The notes beneath the pieces are model-generated. The model had not been told where the DNA came from. It saw only the letters and a list, made by a program, of their open reading frames with translations, and did no database searches. A stretch of 13,855 nucleotides of DNA from Leptospiraceae bacterium. Its GTDB lineage: Bacteria > Spirochaetota > Leptospiria > Turneriellales > Turneriellaceae. Positions 5,640 to 13,419 of this stretch are shown here, piece after piece (within the stretch, counting starts at the first letter, position 1; the number at the start of each line of letters is the position of its first letter). The position numbers and the translations under genes are program-made. The DNA lies in assembly GCA_016788945.1 (NCBI GenBank), contig JAEUSA010000457.1, forward strand, positions 1 through 13,855. Reading direction: 5' to 3'.

Positions 5640-6884
5640 ATGGTGAAGAAACAGCCGCTACTGGTCATTGAAGATGATCCCGTCCAGCAAGGGCTAATAG
5701 AACGCATTCTTGCTCCGCTTCCCTATTTTCTGAATTTTGCACCCAATGCCGAGGCGGCTTTTGACGCCTACGGGAAAGTTCATCCTGAAGTAGTGCTCTG
5801 TGACATTTATTTACCTGGAAATGCTTCGGGTGTCGATGTGCTCAGACAACTGAAAGAAGTACCGAATCCGCCGGTGGTTGTCATGCTCACCGTTGAAGAT
5901 AAGGTGCAGTTTGTTATCGATACCATGCGGTTGGGAGCATATGACTATTTGCTGAAGCCGGTTCAACAAACAGAGCTGGAGAATGTACTCAAACGTGCGT
6001 TTGATCGCGCAAAAACGGATGCGGCGGCAAGAGCGGTTGAGCGTGAACGCGCCGAGTTCTTGCGTGTTCGCCTCGCCAATCGTCAAGTCGTCGAACACCT
6101 CGTCATGCGGCAAAAAGACCGCTTTGACCGGGCACTGTTTGGTCATATTTTCACTTCATTCTCGCAGGGGCGGGGAGTCGGTGCGCTGACTACCCTCATC
6201 GCCATGATCAGCGGTTCTCCGCTGACGCCGGATGGCTCGAATTATATCATCAGCAAAGACATCGTAGATATGATTCTCGATAATCAGGGTGCAGTCAACG
6301 CGATGATCGAGGTTTTTTCAGAACTCAACCTTCTGGTATCGCAGAACTTTGTTTTGTATGACGTATCACTCGGCGAATTCCACAAGATTGTCGGGGATTT
6401 AATTTTTGAACTGGCTCCGGTAATTAACCTGAGGGGCCACACGGTGGTGCTCAACGAACTGCCGCCGCGCTTTGCAGGGGAGATGCTGCGCATGAACTGG
6501 GAGTTCATGCGCCGGGCGATGCGTGAACTCATTCTGAACGCATTAAAATTTTCTGACTCAGGAACCGAAGTGACGATTCTCATCGAGAACCGGTTCACGC
6601 ATATTCTGGTCACGGTGCTGAACGCGCCGAACACGACCGACGGCCAAACGGTGAAGGGAATTCCTGCAGAATTTCGGAAAATGATTTTTGAGCCCTTTTT
6701 CCGCTTAACGCGCGTATTGCGCGAAGAGTATCCGACTCTCGAATTCGGGTTGGGCCTAACGCTGGTTGAGAAGATCATACATATGCACAACGGAAAGCTA
6801 CGCTGTACGAGTGTAGAAAACTATGCGCAAGATGAGGGTACTACACCCGAACTGGTCGCGTTTGAAATAGAGTTGCCAATCTGA
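5640..6884 (+). CDS. Hybrid signalling protein: receiver domain plus histidine-kinase-like ATPase domain
   Basis: From the ATG at 5640 the product is 414 aa. Residues 7-123 are a CheY-like receiver: acidic pocket E11-D12-D13, phospho-acceptor Asp55 (VLCDIYLPG), T84 (VMLT) and K106 (YLLKPV). A helical linker (125-165) leads to a possible dimerisation helix with FGHIFTSFSQGRGVGAL (167-183), where His169 might be the phospho-acceptor, although no 'HELRTPL' H-box is present. The HATPase_c domain (about 285-414) has an N-box (MRELILNALKF, 294-304), F-box (FEPFFR, 350-355) and G2 (FGLGLTLVEKI). The G1 Asp (DxGxG) is replaced by LNAPN (327-331). REC is N-terminal, the reverse of usual hybrid kinases. 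A TTG 25 codons upstream (5565) is possible, but the receiver fold begins right after the ATG. AAGGA touches the ATG, so SD spacing is poor. Kinase, phosphatase or regulated ATP-binding sensor are all possible. Confidence 0.85.
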   Translation: MVKKQPLLVIEDDPVQQGLIERILAPLPYFLNFAPNAEAAFDAYGKVHPEVVLCDIYLPGNASGVDVLRQLKEVPNPPVVVMLTVEDKVQFVIDTMRLGAYDYLLKPVQQTELENVLKRAFDRAKTDAAARAVERERAEFLRVRLANRQVVEHLVMRQKDRFDRALFGHIFTSFSQGRGVGALTTLIAMISGSPLTPDGSNYIISKDIVDMILDNQGAVNAMIEVFSELNLLVSQNFVLYDVSLGEFHKIVGDLIFELAPVINLRGHTVVLNELPPRFAGEMLRMNWEFMRRAMRELILNALKFSDSGTEVTILIENRFTHILVTVLNAPNTTDGQTVKGIPAEFRKMIFEPFFRLTRVLREEYPTLEFGLGLTLVEKIIHMHNGKLRCTSVENYAQDEGTTPELVAFEIELPI

Positions 6885-6906
6885 CTTTTGCGCCGAATTT
6901 CCCTCG

Positions 6907-9651
6907 ATGGCGCGTAACAAACCGGTAAAAAAAAGCCGACCTAAAAAGCAGTCTCCGAAAAAAAATCCTAAAAAAGCCAGGCCGGCCACGAGGCTGAAAG
7001 ATGGCGACCCCACCTCTGAAGCCGAACTTTCCGCACTGTTTCAGGTAAACAAGACCGAAGAGACTCGCAAGACCGACGCACGCGAGTCGAGTGCCATCAA
7101 CGATGAACCGGTATTTCGCCCAAAGCGGCGTTTATGGCGATACGCCGCTTTATTACTGGTGATCGTACTCGCCGGCTCATACGTTTGGCTGCGTATACGT
7201 TTGAAAAACAGCGTCATGCCCGAAGAAGGCTCAGTGAGCGTACAGGCGATCAGTGCCGATGTGGAAATTCGCCGCGATGCCCATGGCGTGCCGCATATCA
7301 AGGCGCAGAATCTCGATGATATGGCATTTGGCGCCGGCTTCACGATGGCGGCCGACCGCGGTTTTCAGATTGAATTTCTGCGGCGAATGGCCTATGGTCG
7401 CTTATCCGAAGTGTTGGGCGATGAAACACTCAGTATTGATATCTATATGCGCTCACTCGGTTTTGCCAACCTGACGCAAAAGAACTTCCAGATTCTCGAG
7501 CCGAAACTGCAACGTATGCTGCGCTCGTACGCTGCCGGTGTAAATGCCCAGCGCAAACTATTTCCTAAGCGGCAATTTGAATACCTGTTGCTCGGCATGA
7601 AGAATGAAGAATGGAAACCGGAAGATTCGCTGGCACTCTATCAGTTGTTCTCGTTTCTGCTCGCGACGAATCATATCGAAGAAATTGCATTCCTCAAATT
7701 CGCCTCACAATTGGGATTAGAAAAAGCTGCGTGGTTGTTCCCGATTTATGCCGGTGAACCGTTGCCCTTAGAAGAGGCGAGTGCGCTCAAAGAACTCGAT
7801 CTCAAGAAAATCAGCGCGGTGATTGATGCTGCACGCGCACAACTTTTGCCTGCAGAACAGATCGAGAACGCCGCCGCCCTCTGGCAGGCCCTACTGCCTT
7901 CGTTGCCTGCCTCGAATAACTGGGTTGTCGCACCGCAGAAAACGAGCACCGGTAAGTCGCTGCTGGCGAATGACACGCATCTGCAAATGACAGTACCTGC
8001 CATGTGGTATATGATGAATCTCGAATGCCCGGAATACCGCGCCGCAGGTGTGGCGCTGCCCGGTACGCCGATCGTCGCCCTTGGCACCAATGGTAGCATC
8101 GCATGGGGTGCAACCATGGTCATGGCAGATAACCAAGATATCTTTCTCGAGCAAATGCGCGAGGCTCCCGATACCATCAGCACAACCCCTGCCGGTACGC
8201 TACAATACCTATACAAAGGTAAATGGGAAAACGCCGAGGTCACGCCCGAAACCATTCAGATTCGCGGGGGCAAATCACACACCTTTAAACGCATCAAGAC
8301 CCGGCACGGTGTTCTGCTGAATGAAGCGTTTCTGCGGCCTTTTCCCGATGTGCATCTCGCGCTCAACCTGCGCAGCGACTATGGTCTCGCATACCGTACG
8401 AGCGTCGGTTCACGCGAGACGACACTCAATGGCATCTTTGAAATGGCTTCGGCGCGCAATATGAAAGCCGCGCGTGCGGCGCTCGACAAGGTTACCGGTA
8501 TTTACCTCAACGTGGTCTACGCAGATGAGAAAAATATCGGCTGGGTAGCGACAGGAAAATATCCCGCGCGCAAAGGTGCCAGCGGCCTTTTGCCGCGCAT
8601 CGGCTGGACGGGAGAAAATGAATGGGATGGTTTTTATGCGCCATCAGAAAATCCGTCTGCGCTGAACCCTAAAGAAGGTTTCGTCGCAACCGCGAACCAC
8701 AAGATTTGGGACGATGCGACCGAGCTCTGGGTATCTTCTTCGTGGTACGGTGGCGATCGGGCTGATCGTGCTAAAGAGCTTCTGGCTAAAGGCGAAAAAC
8801 TCACTGCCGAAGATATGGGGCGCTTTCAAGGCGATGTGATGTCGCTCACGGCAAAGCGCGTACACGATCTGCTTTTTGCACCCGGATTCAGCAACGAGCT
8901 GACGCAGGCAATTGACCAGTTGCCGGCAGCCGACAACCTGAAAGCCGTTGAGGCGATCAATATCCTGCGAGGTTTTGACGGGAACCTCGCTAAAGATTCG
9001 GCGGCCGCGGCAGTGTACCAGAATTTTGCCTCCGCGGTCGCCGTACTTACTTTTGCCGACGAGCTGGGCGGCCATGGCAGCGATCTGTGGATCAACTTCC
9101 AGGCAATTAACAAGCGCTCGTACAATGCGGTACAAGATCACCTCACAGGACGCGACGACAGCCCGTTCTGGGATAACACGGCAACGGCCGATAAAGAAAC
9201 CAAAGCCATGATCTTTGCCGCAGCGCTCGCCGAGGCGATTCGCATGAGCGAAAAGCAAATGGGTGCAAACCGTGGCGAATGGCGCTGGGGAGCCATACAC
9301 AAGTATTACTGGCAGCACCAGTTTACCAAAAAAGCCGGCTTTCTCAGTCGATATCTCAACCGTGGACCACTGCCCGCAGGGGGCGACCTCAATACGCTCA
9401 ACCAAGCGGGCAACTTGTGGGGTGATTCGCATGACGTGTGGTTGATTCCGGCGATGCGCATGATCGTCGATTTTTCAGCCGATGAACCGGCGCAATTAAT
9501 CGTGCACATGGGCGTTTCCGGTAACGCCGAATCACCGCACTATGACGACATGATTCCGCTGTTTACCGAAGTCAAGAACCTGCCGCTTCCCTTAAAACAG
9601 GTAAACGTTGAGAAACAGTATGTGAAGAAGTTCACGCTGCGCAAGCAATAG
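6907..9651 (+). CDS. Penicillin acylase (penicillin amidase) family protein
   Basis: A 914-aa Ntn hydrolase precursor of the S45 family. These enzymes self-cleave before a Ser that becomes the N-terminal nucleophile and hydrolyse amides such as acylated beta-lactams or acyl-homoserine lactones. A Lys-rich cytoplasmic tail (1-75) precedes a signal-anchor helix (about 79-95). The alpha-chain region carries IRRDAHGVPHI (121-131) and AAGFTMA-like FGAGFTMAADRGFQIEFLRR. The predicted cleavage site and nucleophile are Ser336 in PASNNWVVAP, with His358 in NDTHLQ at beta position 23. Then come VALPGTPIVALGTNGSIAWG (382-401), VVYADEKNIGWVATG and Asn597 in ATANHKIW, the likely oxyanion residue. The C-terminal GDLNTLNQAGN is also family-typical. 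The length fits after allowing for the added N-terminal tail. The start ATG lacks an SD and lies 22 nt after the preceding stop. One base separates it from the next gene. Substrate unknown. Confidence 0.93.
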   Translation: MARNKPVKKSRPKKQSPKKNPKKARPATRLKDGDPTSEAELSALFQVNKTEETRKTDARESSAINDEPVFRPKRRLWRYAALLLVIVLAGSYVWLRIRLKNSVMPEEGSVSVQAISADVEIRRDAHGVPHIKAQNLDDMAFGAGFTMAADRGFQIEFLRRMAYGRLSEVLGDETLSIDIYMRSLGFANLTQKNFQILEPKLQRMLRSYAAGVNAQRKLFPKRQFEYLLLGMKNEEWKPEDSLALYQLFSFLLATNHIEEIAFLKFASQLGLEKAAWLFPIYAGEPLPLEEASALKELDLKKISAVIDAARAQLLPAEQIENAAALWQALLPSLPASNNWVVAPQKTSTGKSLLANDTHLQMTVPAMWYMMNLECPEYRAAGVALPGTPIVALGTNGSIAWGATMVMADNQDIFLEQMREAPDTISTTPAGTLQYLYKGKWENAEVTPETIQIRGGKSHTFKRIKTRHGVLLNEAFLRPFPDVHLALNLRSDYGLAYRTSVGSRETTLNGIFEMASARNMKAARAALDKVTGIYLNVVYADEKNIGWVATGKYPARKGASGLLPRIGWTGENEWDGFYAPSENPSALNPKEGFVATANHKIWDDATELWVSSSWYGGDRADRAKELLAKGEKLTAEDMGRFQGDVMSLTAKRVHDLLFAPGFSNELTQAIDQLPAADNLKAVEAINILRGFDGNLAKDSAAAAVYQNFASAVAVLTFADELGGHGSDLWINFQAINKRSYNAVQDHLTGRDDSPFWDNTATADKETKAMIFAAALAEAIRMSEKQMGANRGEWRWGAIHKYYWQHQFTKKAGFLSRYLNRGPLPAGGDLNTLNQAGNLWGDSHDVWLIPAMRMIVDFSADEPAQLIVHMGVSGNAESPHYDDMIPLFTEVKNLPLPLKQVNVEKQYVKKFTLRKQ

Positions 9652-9652
9652 C

Positions 9653-10132
9653 ATGCGGCCTCTGCGCCCGCTGTTTGGCCGGCACAACCGGCGTGGCGAA
9701 CTCGAGCGCGAAGCAGAGCGTCTGAAAAACCGCGATTGGGTCGAGATGCTTCGCGTTGTGCACCCTTCACAAGCGCAAGCGGCTGAACGCGAGTATCTTC
9801 TATCTCGCCTGCGCTCTGATTGGGCTGAGCTCGCGGGAAAGCTACTTGCAACCCATTCGATGGTGGCTAACCTGAACGGCAAGACACTTACCGTGCTTTG
9901 TGATCATAACACCTTTGCCAATGAATTGGCTATGCTCGCCCCCGTCATAAGCAAAAAAATTGAGGCCCGTTACTCTTTAACGCTGAAGATTCAGGCCCGT
10001 GCTTCGAGCCGCATTGACTGGCAAAAGCCTTTCGTTGAAGACCCCGCACAAGAAAAGCCCGCGGAAAAAGCGGCAGAAAAACCCCGCGGCAAAAACTCGG
10101 TAATCGACGAACTGATATCGCGTTTGGAATAA
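9653..10132 (+). CDS. DciA-like (DUF721) protein
   Basis: A 159-aa protein. Residues about 47-123 match the DUF721/DciA pattern: LRSDWAELAGKLLATHSM (53-70), then NGKTLTVLCDHNTFANELAML (75-95), a hydrophobic stretch followed by ISKKIEARYSLTLKIQ. In many bacteria this domain belongs to DciA, which helps load the replicative helicase DnaB; this is known for some members and assumed for others. The N-terminus is Arg-rich (RPLRPLFGRHNRRGELERE), suiting nucleic-acid contact. The C-terminus is a low-complexity Lys/Glu/Pro tail (EKPAEKAAEKPRGK) ending in a predicted helix. The ATG follows the acylase TAG by one base, so translation is probably coupled despite the unrelated product. Domain call is fairly sure; a replication role is inferred. 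Confidence 0.75.
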   Translation: MRPLRPLFGRHNRRGELEREAERLKNRDWVEMLRVVHPSQAQAAEREYLLSRLRSDWAELAGKLLATHSMVANLNGKTLTVLCDHNTFANELAMLAPVISKKIEARYSLTLKIQARASSRIDWQKPFVEDPAQEKPAEKAAEKPRGKNSVIDELISRLE

Positions 10133-10215
10133 TCACCGCATCGAGGCCTACAAGCAGGTCGAGAGATCAGGCATTAACGATTGCTGCACCGTGAACACAA
10201 CGGGATTTGGCCGGC

Positions 10216-11442
10216 ATGAAGAATGCCCTGCTCTTCGCGGTCGTAATCCTTCTTGTGGCCTGCGCAAAGAAGCCGTTGATACCGGCGGAGGTGCGTGAGG
10301 CACTGCCGGCGAATTTTGAGGCTGCGGCAAAAACGAATAGTTACCCCGGGGCTGAATGGAACGAGCTTTCACCCGAAAAGGCGGGAATCAACCGGGAAAA
10401 ACTGAAAACTCTTGAAGAATATCTGTTCACGACGACGGGCAGTGAAAATGAACGCAGGGGTATACGCACCGATGCATTTGTACTGGTTCGTGGCGGCAAC
10501 ATCGTGTTTGAGCGCTATGCGAGAGATTTTCACAAAAACCGGCGCCATCTCGTTTGGTCGGTCACTAAAAGTTTTGTGAATACTTTTGTCGGTATGGCGG
10601 TGGCCGAAGGTAAACTGAAGGTGGCCGACAGTGCGGCACAATATTACCCGGCGCTTTCGGGCGGCGGCAAAGAGGCGATTCAAATTGATCATCTGCTGCG
10701 CATGAGTTCGGGGCTGTACTGGTCTGAAGGTTATGAAAGTTCACCGCTAAAATCATCGGTCATTGCAATGCTCTACACGCGCGGCCGCAGCGATATGCCT
10801 GCTTTCGCTGCGAGTCAGGAGCTGGCATTTACGCCGGGAACGCATTGGTATTATTCGAGTGGCACCAGTAACCTGCTAATGGCAATTGTAAAAAATGTAT
10901 ACTCCGCGCCACCGCCGCCCGGTTACATTTTGCCACCGGGTGATCGGTTTGAAGATCTGATTTTTAACAAGTTGTGCAAGTCTATAGGCATGCGTTTCGT
11001 GACATTCGAACGCGATAATGCCGGAACACCCGTGGGGTCCTCTTATGTCTACACGACTGCGCGTGACCTCGCACGGTTTGGTTACCTTTACCTGCATGAC
11101 GGTGTTTGGCAGGGCCGGCGCATTCTGCCGGAAAAATGGGTGCGTTATACGACGACCATGGCACCCGCATACTACACGACAGAGCTCAACCCCGAAGACG
11201 CGAAAGATAATCCGGGGGCGCAATGGTATATCAACGTTGGAATTCCCGAGCGCGGCCAGAAGCCGCCCTGGCCCGACGCGCCGGCTGATACCTTCGCCGC
11301 ACTTGGCCATTGGGGACAGTCTCTTTATGTAATCCCTTCGCTCGACATCGTCGCCGTACGCCTCGGCGATGACCGTGACACCTCATTCGACAAGAACCGT
11401 TACCTCGGTCTGCTGAAGAATATCTTGGAGCGCGCGCCATGA
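10216..11442 (+). CDS. Serine hydrolase lipoprotein, beta-lactamase class C / NylB-like
   Basis: From the ATG at 10216 the product is 408 aa. MKNALLFAVVILLVAC is a lipoprotein signal peptide with lipobox LVAC and lipidated Cys16; Ala17-Lys18 follow it. The penicilloyl-hydrolase fold shows the catalytic tetrad SVTK (Ser115, Lys118), YYSSGTSNLL (212-221) with Tyr213-Ser-Ser in the Y-x-N/S position, and GHWGQSLYVIP (364-374) in the KTG-like position. This set is typical of esterase, peptidase or 6-aminohexanoate-dimer-hydrolase-like members of the beta-lactamase superfamily, so beta-lactam hydrolysis should not be assumed. An in-frame TTG (10207) would only add three residues, and the signal peptide favours ATG. 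There is no good SD in the 83-nt upstream gap. The TGA overlaps the next ATG (ATGA). The product is probably anchored in an envelope membrane facing the periplasm. Confidence 0.88.
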   Translation: MKNALLFAVVILLVACAKKPLIPAEVREALPANFEAAAKTNSYPGAEWNELSPEKAGINREKLKTLEEYLFTTTGSENERRGIRTDAFVLVRGGNIVFERYARDFHKNRRHLVWSVTKSFVNTFVGMAVAEGKLKVADSAAQYYPALSGGGKEAIQIDHLLRMSSGLYWSEGYESSPLKSSVIAMLYTRGRSDMPAFAASQELAFTPGTHWYYSSGTSNLLMAIVKNVYSAPPPPGYILPPGDRFEDLIFNKLCKSIGMRFVTFERDNAGTPVGSSYVYTTARDLARFGYLYLHDGVWQGRRILPEKWVRYTTTMAPAYYTTELNPEDAKDNPGAQWYINVGIPERGQKPPWPDAPADTFAALGHWGQSLYVIPSLDIVAVRLGDDRDTSFDKNRYLGLLKNILERAP

Positions 11443-11765
11443 TAAAAAAAATATTAAAGCGGATTGCACAAGTGTTGCTGGCGGCATTGTTGATTGTTAC
11501 GGTATACTTGCTGATTAACTATAAACACAGTGCCGCATTCCCGCGCATCATTTCGGCGTTCTACAGCAAAGAATTTTGTTCGTGTTATTTTGTGACCGAA
11601 GGAACACCTGAACAATGTCACAACTTTGCCCGCCAGTGGATACCGATACAGAGCTTTAGCCTCGACAAAGAAAAGCGCAGCGTTACAGTGAAGGGTCTGT
11701 TCGTCACGACGACCGCCACTTACACTGGCGATCGTTACGGCTGCGTCTTAGAGCCTTATCGATGA
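11439..11765 (+). CDS. Small membrane-anchored Cys-containing protein coupled to the serine hydrolase
   Basis: A 108-aa protein. A basic start (MIKKILKRIAQ) leads into one hydrophobic helix (about 12-28, VLLAALLIVTVYLLINY), so it is probably N-in with the rest periplasmic. The exported part carries Cys-Ser-Cys in KEFCSCYFVTEG (44-55), a Cys at EQCHNF, and a final YGCVLEPY. I recall a similar CSC..FV ... ksVt....gl....A.Y....GC.L segment as an N-terminal extension of some bacterial serine hydrolases of the beta-lactamase superfamily. Here it would be a separate polypeptide encoded after the hydrolase. Four Cys could form disulphides. The ATG overlaps the preceding TGA, and its own TGA overlaps the murC ATG, both as ATGA. 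A run of eight A lies at 11444-11451. The gene is real; its function is unknown. Confidence 0.78.
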   Translation: MIKKILKRIAQVLLAALLIVTVYLLINYKHSAAFPRIISAFYSKEFCSCYFVTEGTPEQCHNFARQWIPIQSFSLDKEKRSVTVKGLFVTTTATYTGDRYGCVLEPYR

Positions 11766-13168
11766 CCCCCGCACTCCCGTTATCACCCTCTGCCGTAGGG
11801 ACTACAGGCACTAAAGTGCACATTATCGGGGCCGGCGGTGTTGGCATGAGCGGTCTTGCGCTACTGCTCAAGCGCAGCGGCTGCGAGATAACCGCTTCGG
11901 ATGCCACCGACTCCGTTTATTTGCGCAAACTCGCGGAGAAGGGCATAACTACTTGGGTAGGTTCTGATCCGGGGCGGATAGCACGCGATGCGCACGTGTA
12001 TTATTCATCGGCGATTAAGCCCGAAGACCCCGAGCGGGCGTTCGCAGAACAAAGTGGAATGCGCTGCGAATCACGGCATGCATTGTTATCTGCGATCACG
12101 GCTGAGTACTACACAATTGCCGTTGCCGGCTGTCACGGAAAGACGACAACCAGCGCCTGGATAGCCGAACTGTTGGTAGCTGGCGGCTTCGACCCGACGG
12201 CGCTGATTGGTGGCACCGTACCCGCCTGGCAATCGAACTACCGCGAAGGTGCGGGCCGCATCGATTCTCTGCCGGTGTTGGTGATCGAGGCGGACGAATC
12301 TGACCGCAGTTTTTTATCCATTGCTGCGCGAGCGGCTTTAGTGACCAATATCGATCTCGACCATACCGATGTGCATGCAAGCCTCGAAACGCTGCGTGAT
12401 GACTTCACAACATTTGCCAAAAGTGCGCTGGCCCATGGCGGATGGATCGCTGCTTCCAAAGAATGCGACGAGGCTGTTACGGCCCTCATGCATGAACCGG
12501 ATAACGCCCTGCGGAATCAAATAAGCATCCACCCCGAAAAACATGCTCTGCAACTCGGCGGCAGATTTTTTCCCGTCGGCCTTGCGGGCGAACATAACCT
12601 GATGAACGCTTCGCTCGTTCTGCAGACAGGATTAAAACTCGCTGTCGCCCCCGACATAATCGCTGATGTGCTGCAAAATTTTAGCGGTGTGAATCGCCGC
12701 ATGCAGAAGCTTGCCGTTTTTCCCCGAAACAAACTTACCGTGATCGACGACTATGCGCACCACCCACAGGAAATTGCTGCAACGCTCGCGGCGCTTGCGC
12801 CGCAGTATGAGCGTCTGTTGGTTTTCTGGGAGCCGCACCGCCTGAGCCGGTTCTGCCATTTCTCCGAAGAGTTCGAGACCGCGTTAAAGCCTTATGCGCA
12901 CAACAGTAATGTGTTGGTGCTGCCGATTTTTGTCTCAGGCGATCGTGCGGCGGATTACCCACAGGCAGAAAACTTGTATCAGAAATTCCGAGAATCCCCG
13001 TTTCGCGCGATAGATGCAATACCAGAGTTAAGACCTGAACTGATTCGAATCGACGGAAAAAATACCGCTGCGGTTTTTATGGGCGCCGGCAAAAGTTCTG
13101 ACTATGCTCACGAATTTGTGAGCTGGATAAGAACGCAGATAGGAGAAAACGAAAATAAGCTTTCTTAA
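11762..13168 (+). CDS. murC: UDP-N-acetylmuramate--L-alanine ligase
   Basis: A 468-aa cytoplasmic enzyme that joins L-Ala to UDP-MurNAc using ATP, the first amino-acid addition to the peptidoglycan precursor. Three Mur domains are visible. The N-terminal UDP-binding Rossmann domain shows [17 protein letters not shown] (20-36) and [10 protein letters not shown]. The central ATPase has AGCHGKTTT (122-130), [10 protein letters not shown] (176-185) and [10 protein letters not shown] (196-205). The C-terminal domain has FSGVNRRMQ (307-315), [10 protein letters not shown] (329-338) and EPHRLSR (357-363). GGxGMSGLA and the SSAI motif favour MurC over the recycling ligase Mpl. The P-loop has Cys where Thr is usual (GTHGKTTT). 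The ATG overlaps the previous TGA; no strong SD is seen, consistent with coupled translation. The stop overlaps that of the convergent infA gene. It sits outside a classical dcw cluster, at least within this window. Confidence 0.95.
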   Translation: MTPALPLSPSAVGTTGTKVHIIGAGGVGMSGLALLLKRSGCEITASDATDSVYLRKLAEKGITTWVGSDPGRIARDAHVYYSSAIKPEDPERAFAEQSGMRCESRHALLSAITAEYYTIAVAGCHGKTTTSAWIAELLVAGGFDPTALIGGTVPAWQSNYREGAGRIDSLPVLVIEADESDRSFLSIAARAALVTNIDLDHTDVHASLETLRDDFTTFAKSALAHGGWIAASKECDEAVTALMHEPDNALRNQISIHPEKHALQLGGRFFPVGLAGEHNLMNASLVLQTGLKLAVAPDIIADVLQNFSGVNRRMQKLAVFPRNKLTVIDDYAHHPQEIAATLAALAPQYERLLVFWEPHRLSRFCHFSEEFETALKPYAHNSNVLVLPIFVSGDRAADYPQAENLYQKFRESPFRAIDAIPELRPELIRIDGKNTAAVFMGAGKSSDYAHEFVSWIRTQIGENENKLS

Positions 13169-13383
13169 GCGACGCGGTAGGTGATGCGCCCGCGCGTCAA
13201 ATCGTAGGGGGAAAGTTCGACGGATACTTTATCACCCGGATTAATGCGAATATAATGTTTGCGCATCTTGCCCGAGATATGGCCCAGAATTTCATGGCCA
13301 TTTTCAAGCTCAACGAGAAACATCGCATTGGGCAATGCCTTCTTGATGGTGCCGTTGACGGTGATCGCCTCTTCTTTGGCCAT
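13165..13383 (-). CDS. infA: Translation initiation factor IF-1
   Basis: A 72-aa protein of the expected IF-1 size, a single OB fold that binds the A site of the 30S subunit during initiation. It aligns by eye with E. coli IF-1 almost throughout: [64 protein letters not shown]. The ATG (13383-13381) giving MAKEE is the family start; an upstream in-frame GTG (13407) would add eight unrelated residues. No SD is evident. It lies 36 nt after the DUF4189-type gene on the same strand. Its TAA (13167-13165) overlaps the murC TAA of the opposite strand within TTAA. It is not next to ribosomal-protein genes here. Confidence 0.96.
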   Translation of the reverse strand: MAKEEAITVNGTIKKALPNAMFLVELENGHEILGHISGKMRKHYIRINPGDKVSVELSPYDLTRGRITYRVA

Positions 13384-13419
13384 TGAGGCAGAGTGGACAT
13401 TCGACACAGGGCGTCGAGC

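Noticed and set aside
5561..5671. 36-codon ORF starting with ATG at 5561 and ending inside the REC-HATPase gene
   Set aside because: No SD and no conserved-looking peptide. It might bring ribosomes to the downstream start, but the evidence is too thin to call it a leader.
8644..9432. 262-aa minus-strand open frame inside the acylase gene
   Set aside because: It lies wholly antisense to the well-supported acylase coding region and shows no recognisable motif or start signal.
10133..10215. Possible imperfect hairpin and terminator in the gap before the serine hydrolase gene
   Set aside because: The only pairing I see (TCGAGGCCT with AGGTCGA) is bulged and has no T-run.
13169..13200. Possible terminator stem (GACGCG...CGCGTC) near the murC/infA junction
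   Set aside because: Six base pairs with a 16-nt loop inside infA coding sequence and no T-run; too weak to call.
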